Assembly (NCBI GenBank): GCA_964393035.1
Contig: CAYMRX010000003.1
Location: 372,001 to 436,000 of the forward strand
Reading direction: 5' to 3'
From: Tabrizicola_A sp964393035
Lineage (GTDB): Bacteria; Pseudomonadota; Alphaproteobacteria; Rhodobacterales; Rhodobacteraceae
Length of the DNA stretch: 64,000 nt
The notes below the pieces were generated by a model, which saw only the letters and a program-made list of their open reading frames with translations, was not told the origin of the DNA and made no database searches. Position 1 is the first letter of the stretch. The number at the start of each line of letters is the position of its first letter. Shown here piece by piece: positions 1-8,131 of this stretch. A program made the translations under genes and the position numbers.

Positions 1-664
1 CGGTCGCACGAACCGAAAGACCGCCCCCCACAACCTTCAGCGCCAGCTCTGTCGGGTTCGGCGATGTGATCAGCGCGCGCGCATGGCCTGCTGAAAGCTT
101 GCCCGCGGCCACCATGGATTGCACATCGTTCGGCAGATGAAGCAAACGCAAGATGTTCGCGATATGGCTGCGGCTGCGCGAAAGGGCTTCGGCCAGTTTT
201 TCTTGTGTATGCCCGAACCTATCCATAAGTTGCTGATACGCTAGGGCTTCTTCGATAGAATTCAGCTCTGCGCGTTGAATGTTTTCGATAATGGCGATTT
301 CGAGAACCTCGGAATCGCTGAACTCACGGACAATGACAGGCACCGCGTGCAGGCCAGCAATCTGCGCAGCACGCCAGCGCCGCTCGCCCGCGACGATTTC
401 ATGCTTTCTTGATTCCGGCAGCGCGCGGACGATCAAAGGCTGGATAATGCCCTTCTGACGAATGGAATCCGCAAGTTCATTCAACGGTCCCGGCTCAAAA
501 CTGCGTCGCGGCTGATCGGGATTGGGCACGACATTCTCAATGGGAAGCATCACATCCTGGCGCTTGCCGTCAGGTGCCTGCCCTTCCGCCTCTACGGGAT
601 TGATATCAGCCATCAATGCAGAAAGCCCGCGACCCAAGCCACGACGTTCGGATTTCTTTTCCAT
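1..664 (-). CDS. parB: Chromosome partitioning protein ParB (C-terminus beyond window)
   Basis: ParB/Spo0J-family CTPase that loads at parS, spreads along DNA and works with ParA to segregate the origin. About 221 codons are visible from the ATG at 664; the C-terminal dimerisation domain lies outside the window. The N-terminus has the conserved RRGLGRGLSALM segment (residues 7-18). The CTP-binding box GERRWR is at residues 93-98, followed by ENIQRAELN and a helix-turn-helix (TQEKLAEALSRSRSHIANIL) that reads parS. The gene begins 11 bases after parA, as the last visible member of the mnmE-mnmG-rsmG-parA-parB unit. Two parS palindromes occur in this window, at 3965 and 24446. The identification is very secure. 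Confidence 0.97.
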   Translation of the reverse strand, partial: MEKKSERRGLGRGLSALMADINPVEAEGQAPDGKRQDVMLPIENVVPNPDQPRRSFEPGPLNELADSIRQKGIIQPLIVRALPESRKHEIVAGERRWRAAQIAGLHAVPVIVREFSDSEVLEIAIIENIQRAELNSIEEALAYQQLMDRFGHTQEKLAEALSRSRSHIANILRLLHLPNDVQSMVAAGKLSAGHARALITSPNPTELALKVVGGGLSVRAT

Positions 665-675
665 AGGATATCCCC

Positions 676-1485
676 TTATTTGGGCGTCAGTGGGTTGCGT
701 TGCAGGATTTCCCAGGCGAAGGCGCGATAGGCCTCAGCCCCCTTTGAACTGCTGTCATAGCTTAGAACGGGCTGGGCAAACGATGGCGCCTCGCTAACCC
801 GTACGTTCCGCGGGATGGTGGTGCGGAAAACCAGATCGCCCAGTGCCTCGCGGGCATCTGCCTCAACCTGTTGCGCCAACCGGTTGCGGGTATCGTGCAT
901 GGTTAGCAAGACCCCCTCAATACGCAGCGTGGGATTGGCAGTTTGGCGAATCTCGCGGATGGTCAGCATCAGTTGAGACAGCCCCTCCAATGCGAAAAAC
1001 TCGGTTTGGAGGGGAACAAGAACCGAATGAGCCGAGACCAATCCATTCAAGGTGAGCAGGTTCAGCGATGGAGGGCAATCAATCAGGACGTAGTCCAAGT
1101 TGAATGCGCGAACCTCGGGCTGGCGCAGCGCATCATGCAGCAAAAAACTGCGCTTTTCTCTGGAAACGAGTTGAATATCCGCCGAGGACAAATCCGTAGA
1201 GGCAGGGCAGAGGAACAGGCCCTCTATTGCGGTTTGCCGGATCACCTGTGCCGGAGACACCTCCTCGACAAGCAAATCATAGGTCGACATGGACCTTTGC
1301 GACGGCGAAATGCCCAAACCGGTAGAGGCATTGCCCTGCGGATCAAGATCTACAACCAAAACACGTGCGCCCACCTCGACAAGGGCCGCCGCCAGATTTA
1401 TCGCCGTCGTGGTTTTTCCCACGCCGCCTTTTTGGTTCACCACCGCAACTATCCGCGTGGTCGGCCCGCCGAGAAACTCAGACAC
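676..1485 (-). CDS. parA: Chromosome partitioning ATPase ParA
   Basis: ParA/Soj-type ATPase of 269 residues that drives ParB-bound origins apart by a nucleoid-bound ATP cycle. The deviant Walker A motif KGGVGKT is at residues 19-25. Downstream are VVDLDPQGNAST (Walker A') and VLIDCPPSL (Walker B). There is no N-terminal DNA-binding domain, so it is the chromosomal short form. The start is GTG at 1485, with AAGGA about 8 bases upstream and no better ATG before the P-loop. It overlaps the end of rsmG by 8 bases and parB follows after 11 bases, which indicates one transcript. Confidence 0.97.
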   Translation of the reverse strand: MSEFLGGPTTRIVAVVNQKGGVGKTTTAINLAAALVEVGARVLVVDLDPQGNASTGLGISPSQRSMSTYDLLVEEVSPAQVIRQTAIEGLFLCPASTDLSSADIQLVSREKRSFLLHDALRQPEVRAFNLDYVLIDCPPSLNLLTLNGLVSAHSVLVPLQTEFFALEGLSQLMLTIREIRQTANPTLRIEGVLLTMHDTRNRLAQQVEADAREALGDLVFRTTIPRNVRVSEAPSFAQPVLSYDSSSKGAEAYRAFAWEILQRNPLTPK

Positions 1486-2113
1486 GTTTCAGATCCTTCA
1501 AGAACAGCACAGATGCCCTGCTGTCGGTGATGCTGGCGACTTGGTCAATGTGGAAAGACCACGTCTTTCTGGCAGTTTCAATTTCTTCCTGTGCCGATGC
1601 CCCCTTGGGGAAGGCACAAACACCACCGGCGTTGAGATGCGGAGCGGCGTAACCACAAAGATCTTCAAGGGGGGCCAAAGCGCGGGCGGAAACCACGTCG
1701 GCCTGCTGTGGTTCGAGATCCTGAATCCGGCAGGCGTGGACCGTCAGCCTAAGGCCCAGCTGCCTCCCCGCCTCCGAAAGAAACACCGCTTTGCGCTTAT
1801 CGCTTTCAACAAGGCGAACGCGCAGTTGAGGAAAGATTTCATCTGCAAGCACCGCAATCACGATGCCCGGAAAGCCGCCACCGCTGCCCAGATCAAGCCA
1901 AACCCGCTGACTTTGCGAGGCGCACTTGAAAATCTGTGCGGAATCAATGACGTGCCGCTCCCACATCTGGCGGGCAGTTGATCGAGCGACAAGATTTATG
2001 GCCGAGTTCCACTTCAGGGCCAACTCAATAAACTGCTCTACACGCGCAACAGAAACGCTACCGATCTTATGATCGGTGCCCAGTGCATGACCCAACTCCA
2101 ATTCCCGACTCAT
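1478..2113 (-). CDS. rsmG: 16S rRNA (guanine-N7) methyltransferase RsmG (GidB)
   Basis: SAM-dependent methyltransferase of 211 residues that modifies a guanine in helix 18 of 16S rRNA (m7G527 in E. coli). The SAM-binding loop WLDLGSGGGFPGIVIA lies near residue 72. The upstream WERHVIDSAQ segment and the downstream VVSARALAPL segment are both typical of the family. The ATG overlaps the mnmG stop (ATGA), and its own end overlaps parA. The mnmG-rsmG-parAB order is the classic gidA-gidB-par block found near bacterial origins. Confidence 0.96.
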   Translation of the reverse strand: MSRELELGHALGTDHKIGSVSVARVEQFIELALKWNSAINLVARSTARQMWERHVIDSAQIFKCASQSQRVWLDLGSGGGFPGIVIAVLADEIFPQLRVRLVESDKRKAVFLSEAGRQLGLRLTVHACRIQDLEPQQADVVSARALAPLEDLCGYAAPHLNAGGVCAFPKGASAQEEIETARKTWSFHIDQVASITDSRASVLFLKDLKRV

Positions 2114-3987
2114 TGGCCGGAAGCCCGTCTGGCTTTGCGCAAATGCGCCAAAATCAGGGCCAAGCCGGCAGGCGTCATACCCTCGATCTGTGCGGCTTGT
2201 GCAAGCGTTTCCGGTCGCCGGCGCTGCAGCTTGCCAGCCAGTTCTTTCGACAGCCCCGGCATATCGACATAGTGGAGTTCGGTCGGCAGAAGCGTATTCT
2301 CGTCTTTTCTCAGGGCCTCAACGTCGTTCTTTTGGCGATCCAGATACTGCTGATAAAGCGCATCATTCTCGAGCTGGCTGCGAACGGCCAAAGGGATTTC
2401 TGCCACTTCGGGCAGCAACTGATTGATATGATCTCTGGTCACCTCCGGCATGGACAGAAGCTTCCAAAGACTTCTCTTGCCGCTATCCGTATTGACCATC
2501 AAGCCAACGGCATTGAGATCTTTCGCGCTGTGCTGGCTATTTTCAAGCAAAGAGCGCCCTTTTTGCAATGCAGCAAGTTTTGTTTGGAAGATGTTGCTTC
2601 GCGCCTCTCTGACGCAGCCAATTTCCATACCGAGTGGTGTCAATCGCTGGTCAGCATTGTCCGCCCGCAGAGAAAGCCGGAACTCCGCGCGTGAGGTAAA
2701 CATCCGATAGGGTTCGGTCACACCCCTGTGGATCAGATCATCCACCAAAACGCCAATATAACTGTCGGCCCGCCCAAACAGCACCGCAGACCGGCCTAAA
2801 ACCGCTGCCGCAGCATTCAGGCCCGCAACCAGCCCCTGCGCTGCGGCCTCCTCATACCCCGTGGTCCCGTTGATCTGGCCGGCAAAATACAGCCCCTCAA
2901 CACCCTGGGTCATCAGGGTTTGCGTCAGATTTCTGGGATCATAGAAGTCATATTCAATCGCATAGGCGGGCTGGAGGATAGTAACACCTTCCAAGCCTTC
3001 AATTGACCGAACATAGGCCTCTTGGATGTCCACAGGCAATGACGATGAAATCCCATTTGGATAGATCGTGTTATCGTCAAGCCCCTCCGGCTCCAGAAAA
3101 ACCTGATGGGAGGATTTGTCGGCAAAACGGACGACTTTGTCTTCGATGGACGGGCAATAGCGTGGGCCTACCCCTTCGATATTGCCGCCATACATCGCCG
3201 ACAGATGGAGGTGATCGCGCACAATTTGATGGGTGCGTTCGTTGGTATGCGTGATACCGCAAGGAATCTGCCTTGCTTGGGGTTTTTCATTTAGAAATGA
3301 GAACATAGACGGGTCCTCATCCCCATGTTGCAGTGCAATATTACTCCAATTGATGGTTCGCGAATCCAGACGCGGTGGCGTCCCGGTCTTAAGGCGACCA
3401 CCCTTTATTCCGATTTCCGCAATTTGGGACGCCAATCTTACGGACGGCGGGTCACCCATTCGACCGGCGGGTGTTCGGCTATGCCCAATGTGGATTTCAC
3501 CATTCAGAAAGGTACCAGCCGTCAAGATGGCAGCACCGCAAGTCAGGGTATCGCCATTCGCCAGATGAACGCCGCGAATCTTGCCGCCCGCCACATCAAG
3601 CCCGGCAACTTCCGCCTCAACGATGGTCAGCCCCGGTTCGTCCGCAAGGAGAGCCTGGATAGCGATTCGGTAAAGCTTCCGATCCGCCTGTGCGCGCGGC
3701 CCCTGAACCGCCGGGCCCTTACGGCGATTCAAAAGCCGAAACTGAATTCCCGCTGCATCAGCGGCTTTGCCCATGACACCGTCCAAGGCATCAATTTCAC
3801 GTACAAGATGCCCCTTCCCCAACCCGCCGATGGCTGGATTACAGGACATCACGCCGATTTTTTCACGGCTCAGTGTGACAAGTGCCGTCTGTGCGCCCAT
3901 TCTGGCCGCGGCAGCAGCAGCCTCGGTGCCAGCATGCCCCCCGCCGATAACAATGACGTCAAAATGTTTCACGTGAAACATCCTCAT
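2110..3987 (-). CDS. mnmG: tRNA uridine-5-carboxymethylaminomethyl(34) synthase, MnmG subunit
   Basis: FAD protein of 625 residues, a normal length, which with MnmE installs the cmnm5 or nm5 group on U34 of certain tRNAs. The dinucleotide-binding motif GGGHAG is at residues 15-20. The GIDA signatures SCNPAIGGLGKG and GPRYCPSIEDK are present. The start at 3987 forms an ATGA overlap with the mnmE stop; an alternative ATG lies at 3981. Codons for MFHVKH at residues 3-8 are written by a perfect parS palindrome, so the N-terminal sequence is shaped by a segregation site. The function is secure; the exact start is slightly uncertain. Confidence 0.96.
   Translation of the reverse strand: MRMFHVKHFDVIVIGGGHAGTEAAAAAARMGAQTALVTLSREKIGVMSCNPAIGGLGKGHLVREIDALDGVMGKAADAAGIQFRLLNRRKGPAVQGPRAQADRKLYRIAIQALLADEPGLTIVEAEVAGLDVAGGKIRGVHLANGDTLTCGAAILTAGTFLNGEIHIGHSRTPAGRMGDPPSVRLASQIAEIGIKGGRLKTGTPPRLDSRTINWSNIALQHGDEDPSMFSFLNEKPQARQIPCGITHTNERTHQIVRDHLHLSAMYGGNIEGVGPRYCPSIEDKVVRFADKSSHQVFLEPEGLDDNTIYPNGISSSLPVDIQEAYVRSIEGLEGVTILQPAYAIEYDFYDPRNLTQTLMTQGVEGLYFAGQINGTTGYEEAAAQGLVAGLNAAAAVLGRSAVLFGRADSYIGVLVDDLIHRGVTEPYRMFTSRAEFRLSLRADNADQRLTPLGMEIGCVREARSNIFQTKLAALQKGRSLLENSQHSAKDLNAVGLMVNTDSGKRSLWKLLSMPEVTRDHINQLLPEVAEIPLAVRSQLENDALYQQYLDRQKNDVEALRKDENTLLPTELHYVDMPGLSKELAGKLQRRRPETLAQAAQIEGMTPAGLALILAHLRKARRASGQ
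3965..3980. other. parS: parS centromere site, perfect 16-bp palindrome
   Basis: TGTTTCACGTGAAACA is a perfect palindrome and equals the well-known bacterial parS consensus. It sits inside the first codons of mnmG, about 2.5 kb from parA and 3.2 kb from the proposed origin. ParB from the same cluster is the expected ligand. A second, slightly different copy is at 24446-24461. Confidence 0.95.
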
Positions 3988-5264
3988 TTTCCGATACAGA
4001 AACGGGAGAAAATCTCATCCAAGAGATCTTCAACACCGACCCGACCCACAAGACCAGCAAGCCCTGCAACAGCATTTCGCAAGTCTTCAGCCGCCAATTC
4101 AGCAACACCTTCTTCTACCACCAACTCAAGCGCGCGATCCAGCGCCGATATTGCGGTTTCAAGCCCACGCCTCTGCCGCTCGCGGATAACCAGACTGGAC
4201 CCTGCGGTTTTCGCCTCAAGTATCTGACCAATCTTGAAAATAAGGGCATCAAGGCCCTCGCCCGTCAAACCTGAAACACCATCTTGGCTCTGCGGCTTCA
4301 AATCCGCCTTGGCCATAACAATGATATCATCACGTTCCGGCCCCAAGGGAAGCTGTTCCTCACCCTCCATCAGGAAAAGCCGCAAATCTGCATTCCGGGC
4401 GCGGCCCAGCGCAAGCTCAATGCCGCGCCCCTCTATCGTATCCGTCGTTTCCCTTAGTCCGGCCGTATCCAACAAGGTCACCGCCAGACCGGAAATTTCC
4501 ATTCGAACCTCAATGACATCACGGGTCGTTCCCGCAATTTCAGAGGTAATAGCCGCCTCCCGCCCAGCCAGCGCGTTCAGAAGCGTGGATTTTCCGACAT
4601 TGGGCGCACCGATGATTGCAATCTCAAACCCTTCCCGGATCCGCTCCGCCGATTTTGCGCCAGAAAGTTCCGACAGGATTTCCGCTCTCACCGATTTCAG
4701 AAGGCTCTGAACCTCGACTGAAACACTCTCCGGCACATCTTCTTCCGAAAAATCAATCGTCGCTTCCAGCAAGGACATCGCGCGAATCAACTTCAATCGC
4801 CAACCTTCGGCACGCTTCCCCAATGCCCCGCTCAAAAGCGCAACAGCCTGCCGTCTTTGCGCTTCGGTCTCCGCGTCAATCAGATCCGCAAGCCCTTCAA
4901 TCTGGGTCAGATCCATTCTCCCAGACTCCAACGCGCGCCGACTGAACTCCCCCGGTTCGGCAATCCGCAGCCCAGACATTGACCCCAAAATGCGCAATAT
5001 GGCAGCAACCGTGGCAACACCGCCATGCACATGAAATTCAACGATATCTTCGTTGGTAAAACTCGCCCCGGCCTCAAACCTCAGGACGAGCGCCTCATCA
5101 AGAATCTCCCCGCCAAAACGAAGAACGCGCAATGCCGCATGCCGAGGTTCCGGCAAGCGGCCGCACAGTTTTTCCGCTGCAACGTAGGCCTGATCCCCCG
5201 ATATCCGGATCACAGACACACCAGCCCGGCCCCTCGCGCTGGCAAGGGCGAAGATCGTATCCAT
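3984..5264 (-). CDS. mnmE: tRNA modification GTPase MnmE (TrmE/ThdF)
   Basis: Three-domain protein of 426 residues: an N-terminal folate-binding TrmE domain (start TIFALASARGRAGVSVIRIS), a helical domain, and an inserted Ras-like G domain. The G1 motif GAPNVGKST lies near residue 215, followed by the TTRDV switch, DTAGLRET (G3) and a divergent MAKAD (G4). The C-terminus ends FCIGK, carrying the conserved C-x-G-K cysteine. It works with MnmG, which overlaps it by 4 bases. rho ends 24 bases upstream, so the two may share a transcript. Confidence 0.96.
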   Translation of the reverse strand: MDTIFALASARGRAGVSVIRISGDQAYVAAEKLCGRLPEPRHAALRVLRFGGEILDEALVLRFEAGASFTNEDIVEFHVHGGVATVAAILRILGSMSGLRIAEPGEFSRRALESGRMDLTQIEGLADLIDAETEAQRRQAVALLSGALGKRAEGWRLKLIRAMSLLEATIDFSEEDVPESVSVEVQSLLKSVRAEILSELSGAKSAERIREGFEIAIIGAPNVGKSTLLNALAGREAAITSEIAGTTRDVIEVRMEISGLAVTLLDTAGLRETTDTIEGRGIELALGRARNADLRLFLMEGEEQLPLGPERDDIIVMAKADLKPQSQDGVSGLTGEGLDALIFKIGQILEAKTAGSSLVIRERQRRGLETAISALDRALELVVEEGVAELAAEDLRNAVAGLAGLVGRVGVEDLLDEIFSRFCIGK

Positions 5265-5288
5265 GTCTAACCCATTGATAAATATATA

Positions 5289-6560
5289 TCAGGCGTTCAT
5301 CGAGTCAAAGAACTCCGAGTTCGACTTGGTCTGCTTCAGCTTCCCAATCAAGAACTCGATTGCGTCCGTCGTCCCCATCGGGTTCAAAATCCGCCGCAGC
5401 ACATAGGTCTTTTGCAGGTCGACCTTGTCGACAAGCAGATCTTCTTTCCGGGTTCCCGACTTCAGAATATCAATGGCCGGGAAGACCCGCTTATCGGCCA
5501 CCTTGCGATCCAGAACGATCTCGCTGTTGCCCGTGCCCTTGAATTCTTCGAAAATGACCTCATCCATCCGGCTGCCGGTATCGATCAGCGCCGTCGCAAT
5601 GATCGTCAGGGAGCCGCCTTCTTCAATATTCCGCGCCGCGCCAAAGAACCGCTTCGGCCGCTGCAACGCATTGGCATCCACGCCCCCGGTCAAAACCTTG
5701 CCCGAAGACGGCACAACCGTGTTGAACGCACGACCCAGACGCGTGATCGAATCCAGCAGAATCACAACATCGCGCTTGTGTTCGACCAACCGCTTTGCCT
5801 TTTCGATCACCATTTCTGCCACAGCCACATGCCGCGTTGCTGGTTCGTCGAATGTCGAAGACACAACCTCCCCCTTCACCGATCTCTGCATATCGGTAAC
5901 TTCTTCGGGGCGCTCATCAATCAGCAATACGATGAGGTAACATTCTGGATGATTTGTCGCGATCGAATGGGCGATGTTTTGCAGCAAAACCGTCTTACCC
6001 GTGCGTGGCGGTGCCACGATCAGGGCGCGCTGGCCCTTTCCGATCGGGCAAACAAGATCAATGATCCGCGCCGAACGATCCTTGATCGTCGGATCTTCGA
6101 TCTCCATCTTCAAACGTTCATCGGGATAAAGCGGCGTCAGGTTGTCAAAGTGAACCTTGTGACGGGCCTTTTCCGGGTCGTCAAAGTTGATCTTTGTCGC
6201 CTTGATCAGACTGAAATAACGCTCATTTTCCCGCGGTGCCTGAATGACACCCTCGATGGAATCCCCTGTCCGCAACGAAAACTGGCGGATCATCTCCGGC
6301 CCGACATAGATGTCATCCGGTCCCGGCAGATAATTGGCCGATGGGCTGCGCAGAAACCCGAAACCGTCCTGCAACACTTCCAGCACACCATCGCCGCCGA
6401 TTTCCCAACCTTCTTCGGCATGTTCCTTCAAAAGCGAGAACATCATCTCGCCCTTGCGCATGCTCGGCGCGTTTTCAATCTCCCATTCTTCGGCCATCGC
6501 CAGCAGTTCAGCCGGCGTCTTGGCCTTCAGATCGGCAAGATTCAAATGCTCAACGGTCAT
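5289..6560 (-). CDS. rho: Transcription termination factor Rho
   Basis: Hexameric RNA-dependent ATPase that ends transcription; 423 residues from the chosen start. The N-terminal helix bundle (LNLADLKAKTPAELLAMAEE) is followed by the RNA-binding cold-shock domain (FGFLRSPSANYLPGPDDIYV). The ATPase core has the P-loop APPRTGKTVL near residue 175, then LLIDERPEEVTDM and the Q-loop region. An open frame extends 8 codons upstream, but the ATG at 6560 has GGAAGG about 7 bases before it and matches the usual Rho N-terminus. rho next to mnmE and par genes is usual near alphaproteobacterial origins. Confidence 0.96.
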   Translation of the reverse strand: MTVEHLNLADLKAKTPAELLAMAEEWEIENAPSMRKGEMMFSLLKEHAEEGWEIGGDGVLEVLQDGFGFLRSPSANYLPGPDDIYVGPEMIRQFSLRTGDSIEGVIQAPRENERYFSLIKATKINFDDPEKARHKVHFDNLTPLYPDERLKMEIEDPTIKDRSARIIDLVCPIGKGQRALIVAPPRTGKTVLLQNIAHSIATNHPECYLIVLLIDERPEEVTDMQRSVKGEVVSSTFDEPATRHVAVAEMVIEKAKRLVEHKRDVVILLDSITRLGRAFNTVVPSSGKVLTGGVDANALQRPKRFFGAARNIEEGGSLTIIATALIDTGSRMDEVIFEEFKGTGNSEIVLDRKVADKRVFPAIDILKSGTRKEDLLVDKVDLQKTYVLRRILNPMGTTDAIEFLIGKLKQTKSNSEFFDSMNA

Positions 6561-6680
6561 GGGAAACCCTTCCAGCCACCCCATCCGGGGTCTTCAGTCA
6601 AAATCATCAGGAATGCGCGAGCGACCGGACGGTCAGCGCCTGTTTCGCACCTAAGCCCGCCCCTTTGACGAGTCAAGCCG

Positions 6681-7145
6681 TCACACCTTCAGAATCACCG
6701 CAAAGACGATGATCAGCATGAAAACCGTCGGTACTTCGTTCATCAGCCGATACTGCCGTCCGGTCAGTGCATTGTTCCCCTGCAGAAATGCTTTGCGGCA
6801 CGATGCCAGCCACATATGAAATCCCGTCATTCCCAGCACTGCCAAGGCCTTTACCCAAGGCCAGACGGCACTCCACTCCACGATCCCCGGCGTCATGACC
6901 AGCGCCAGACCAAACACCCATGTCGCCACCATCGCCGGGTTCATGATCGCACGCAAAAGCAGCCTTTCCTGATGCTGAAACAACAGATCCATGTCGCTGC
7001 CAGCAACAACGCCCCGCTTGCCCAGCCCTTCAACGTGATAGACATAAAGCCGCGGCAAGTAGAACAGACCCGCCATCCAGGAAATCACCGCGATCACATG
7101 CAGTGCCTTGGTCCACAGATACCATTCCGCCAGAAAATCACCCAT
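6681..7145 (-). CDS. hemJ: Protoporphyrinogen IX oxidase HemJ (UPF0093 membrane protein)
   Basis: Integral membrane protein of 154 residues with about four hydrophobic segments. It matches the HemJ family, which oxidises protoporphyrinogen IX to protoporphyrin IX in many alphaproteobacteria and cyanobacteria lacking HemG/HemY-type oxidases. The N-terminus WTKALHVIAVISWMAGLFYLPRLYVYH carries the conserved His and the LPRL-Y-H signature (shown here in two parts: WTKALHVIAVISWMAG and LFYLPRLYVYH). It is the last leftward gene before the proposed origin gap. In related genomes hemE and other heme genes are often near; none is directly adjacent here. Confidence 0.9.
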   Translation of the reverse strand: MGDFLAEWYLWTKALHVIAVISWMAGLFYLPRLYVYHVEGLGKRGVVAGSDMDLLFQHQERLLLRAIMNPAMVATWVFGLALVMTPGIVEWSAVWPWVKALAVLGMTGFHMWLASCRKAFLQGNNALTGRQYRLMNEVPTVFMLIIVFAVILKV

Positions 7146-7531
7146 CGTCGCCTCTCAGCACATTCTTCTTAATAAAGAAGAAAGAAAGAAGAATGATGAT
7201 GATGTAAGCCCTGTGGGTATCGGAATACAACCTTCTATGCACCAAGTTCTCCCCAGGGAAATCCCTGTGGAAAAATCTGTCCCATGACAAGATCATTCAA
7301 TAAAAATAATATATAACAATGAGTTAATCAAAATCATCAGCCGAACGCGCTGCACAGAGCCTGTGGATCTCCTGTGATCCCCAAGCTGAAGGATGACTTA
7401 TACCGATGTGGAAAACGGTGATCGCTTGCCTTGACAAGATTGGATAACCAGCCCCCTTTGAGACTCAGGTGCCAGATGTGCCCAGTTACCCAGATTTCGC
7501 CCCCGGACGCCTCAGCGACTTATCCACAGCC
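7146..7531. other. oriC: Probable chromosomal replication origin (oriC)
   Basis: A 386-base gap without a credible gene. It holds a perfect DnaA box TTATCCACA at 7520-7528. Related 9-mers are TGTGGAAAA at 7266-7274 and 7407-7415 and TGTGGATCT at 7362-7370. Weaker matches are TGTGGGTAT at 7212-7220 and ATTGGATAA at 7439-7447. An AT-rich stretch at about 7290-7337 could be the unwinding element. A purine-rich block with a 10-bp inverted repeat (7161-7170 and 7186-7195) lies at the left end. Genes on both sides run outward: hemJ, rho, mnmE, mnmG and par to the left; maf, aroE, coaE and dnaQ to the right. Alphaproteobacterial origins are known in this setting. The call is an inference from context and boxes. 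Confidence 0.85.
7161..7195. repeat. 10-bp inverted repeat in a purine tract beside the origin
   Basis: CATTCTTCTT at 7161-7170 is repeated in inverse as AAGAAGAATG at 7186-7195, with a 15-base purine-rich spacer, and is followed by a short GAT trinucleotide run. It lies 16 bases upstream of the hemJ start codon. It could belong to the hemJ promoter region or to the origin. The strong strand asymmetry (almost all A and G after 7171) is unlike the surrounding GC-rich DNA. Confidence 0.6.
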
Positions 7532-8131
7532 ATGTCCCAAGCTCTCATCCTCGCCTCTACCTCTGCCATCCGCCTTGATCTTCTGCGCAACGCCGGTCTT
7601 GACGTCACCGCTCAGGCCGCCCGCATCGACGAAGACAGCATCCGCCAAAGCCTTGAGGCCGAGGCGGCCAAACCTCGTGACATTGCCGATACCCTGGCCG
7701 AGATGAAGGCCGCCCGAATTTCAAACCGGAACCCTCAGGCGCTGGTTCTCGGTTGCGATCAGGTTCTGGACTTCAAAGGTAAAGTTTTTGCTAAGGCCGA
7801 AAGTCTTGATCAGGCCCGCCAACAGCTTTTGACGCTGCGCGGAAACAGCCATTCCCTGCTTTCTGCCGCGGTGCTTTATGAAAACGGCAAGCCGGTCTGG
7901 CGGCACATTGGCGAGGCCCGCCTCGCGATGCGGGTTTTTTCGGACGCCTATCTCGATACCTATCTTGACCGCAACTGGCCTGCCATCAGCCATTCCGTAG
8001 GCGGCTACATGCTGGAATCCGAAGGGGTGCGGCTTTTCGATCGGATTGAGGGTGACTATTTTACAATCCTCGGCCTGCCCTTGCTTCCCCTCTTGTCCTA
8101 TCTCTCTACTCGGGGTCATATTCCAGCATGA
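7532..8131 (+). CDS. maf: Maf-family nucleotide pyrophosphatase
   Basis: Maf/HAM1-like house-cleaning pyrophosphatase of 199 residues that hydrolyses non-canonical or modified nucleoside triphosphates. The N-terminal strand LILASTSAIR replaces the usual S-x-S-P-R-R of canonical Maf, so this is a divergent subfamily. The catalytic-region motifs VLGCDQVL and SVGGYMLESEG are present. An open frame reaches 21 codons further upstream, but ATG 7532 gives the typical family start and leaves the DnaA box at 7520 non-coding. It is the first rightward gene after the proposed origin and overlaps aroE by 4 bases. Confidence 0.92.
   Translation: MSQALILASTSAIRLDLLRNAGLDVTAQAARIDEDSIRQSLEAEAAKPRDIADTLAEMKAARISNRNPQALVLGCDQVLDFKGKVFAKAESLDQARQQLLTLRGNSHSLLSAAVLYENGKPVWRHIGEARLAMRVFSDAYLDTYLDRNWPAISHSVGGYMLESEGVRLFDRIEGDYFTILGLPLLPLLSYLSTRGHIPA

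Noticed and set aside
5412..6668. A 418-codon plus-strand frame opposite rho
   Set aside because: Its composition (rich in Arg, His, Gln) is typical of an antisense shadow, and rho is unambiguous.
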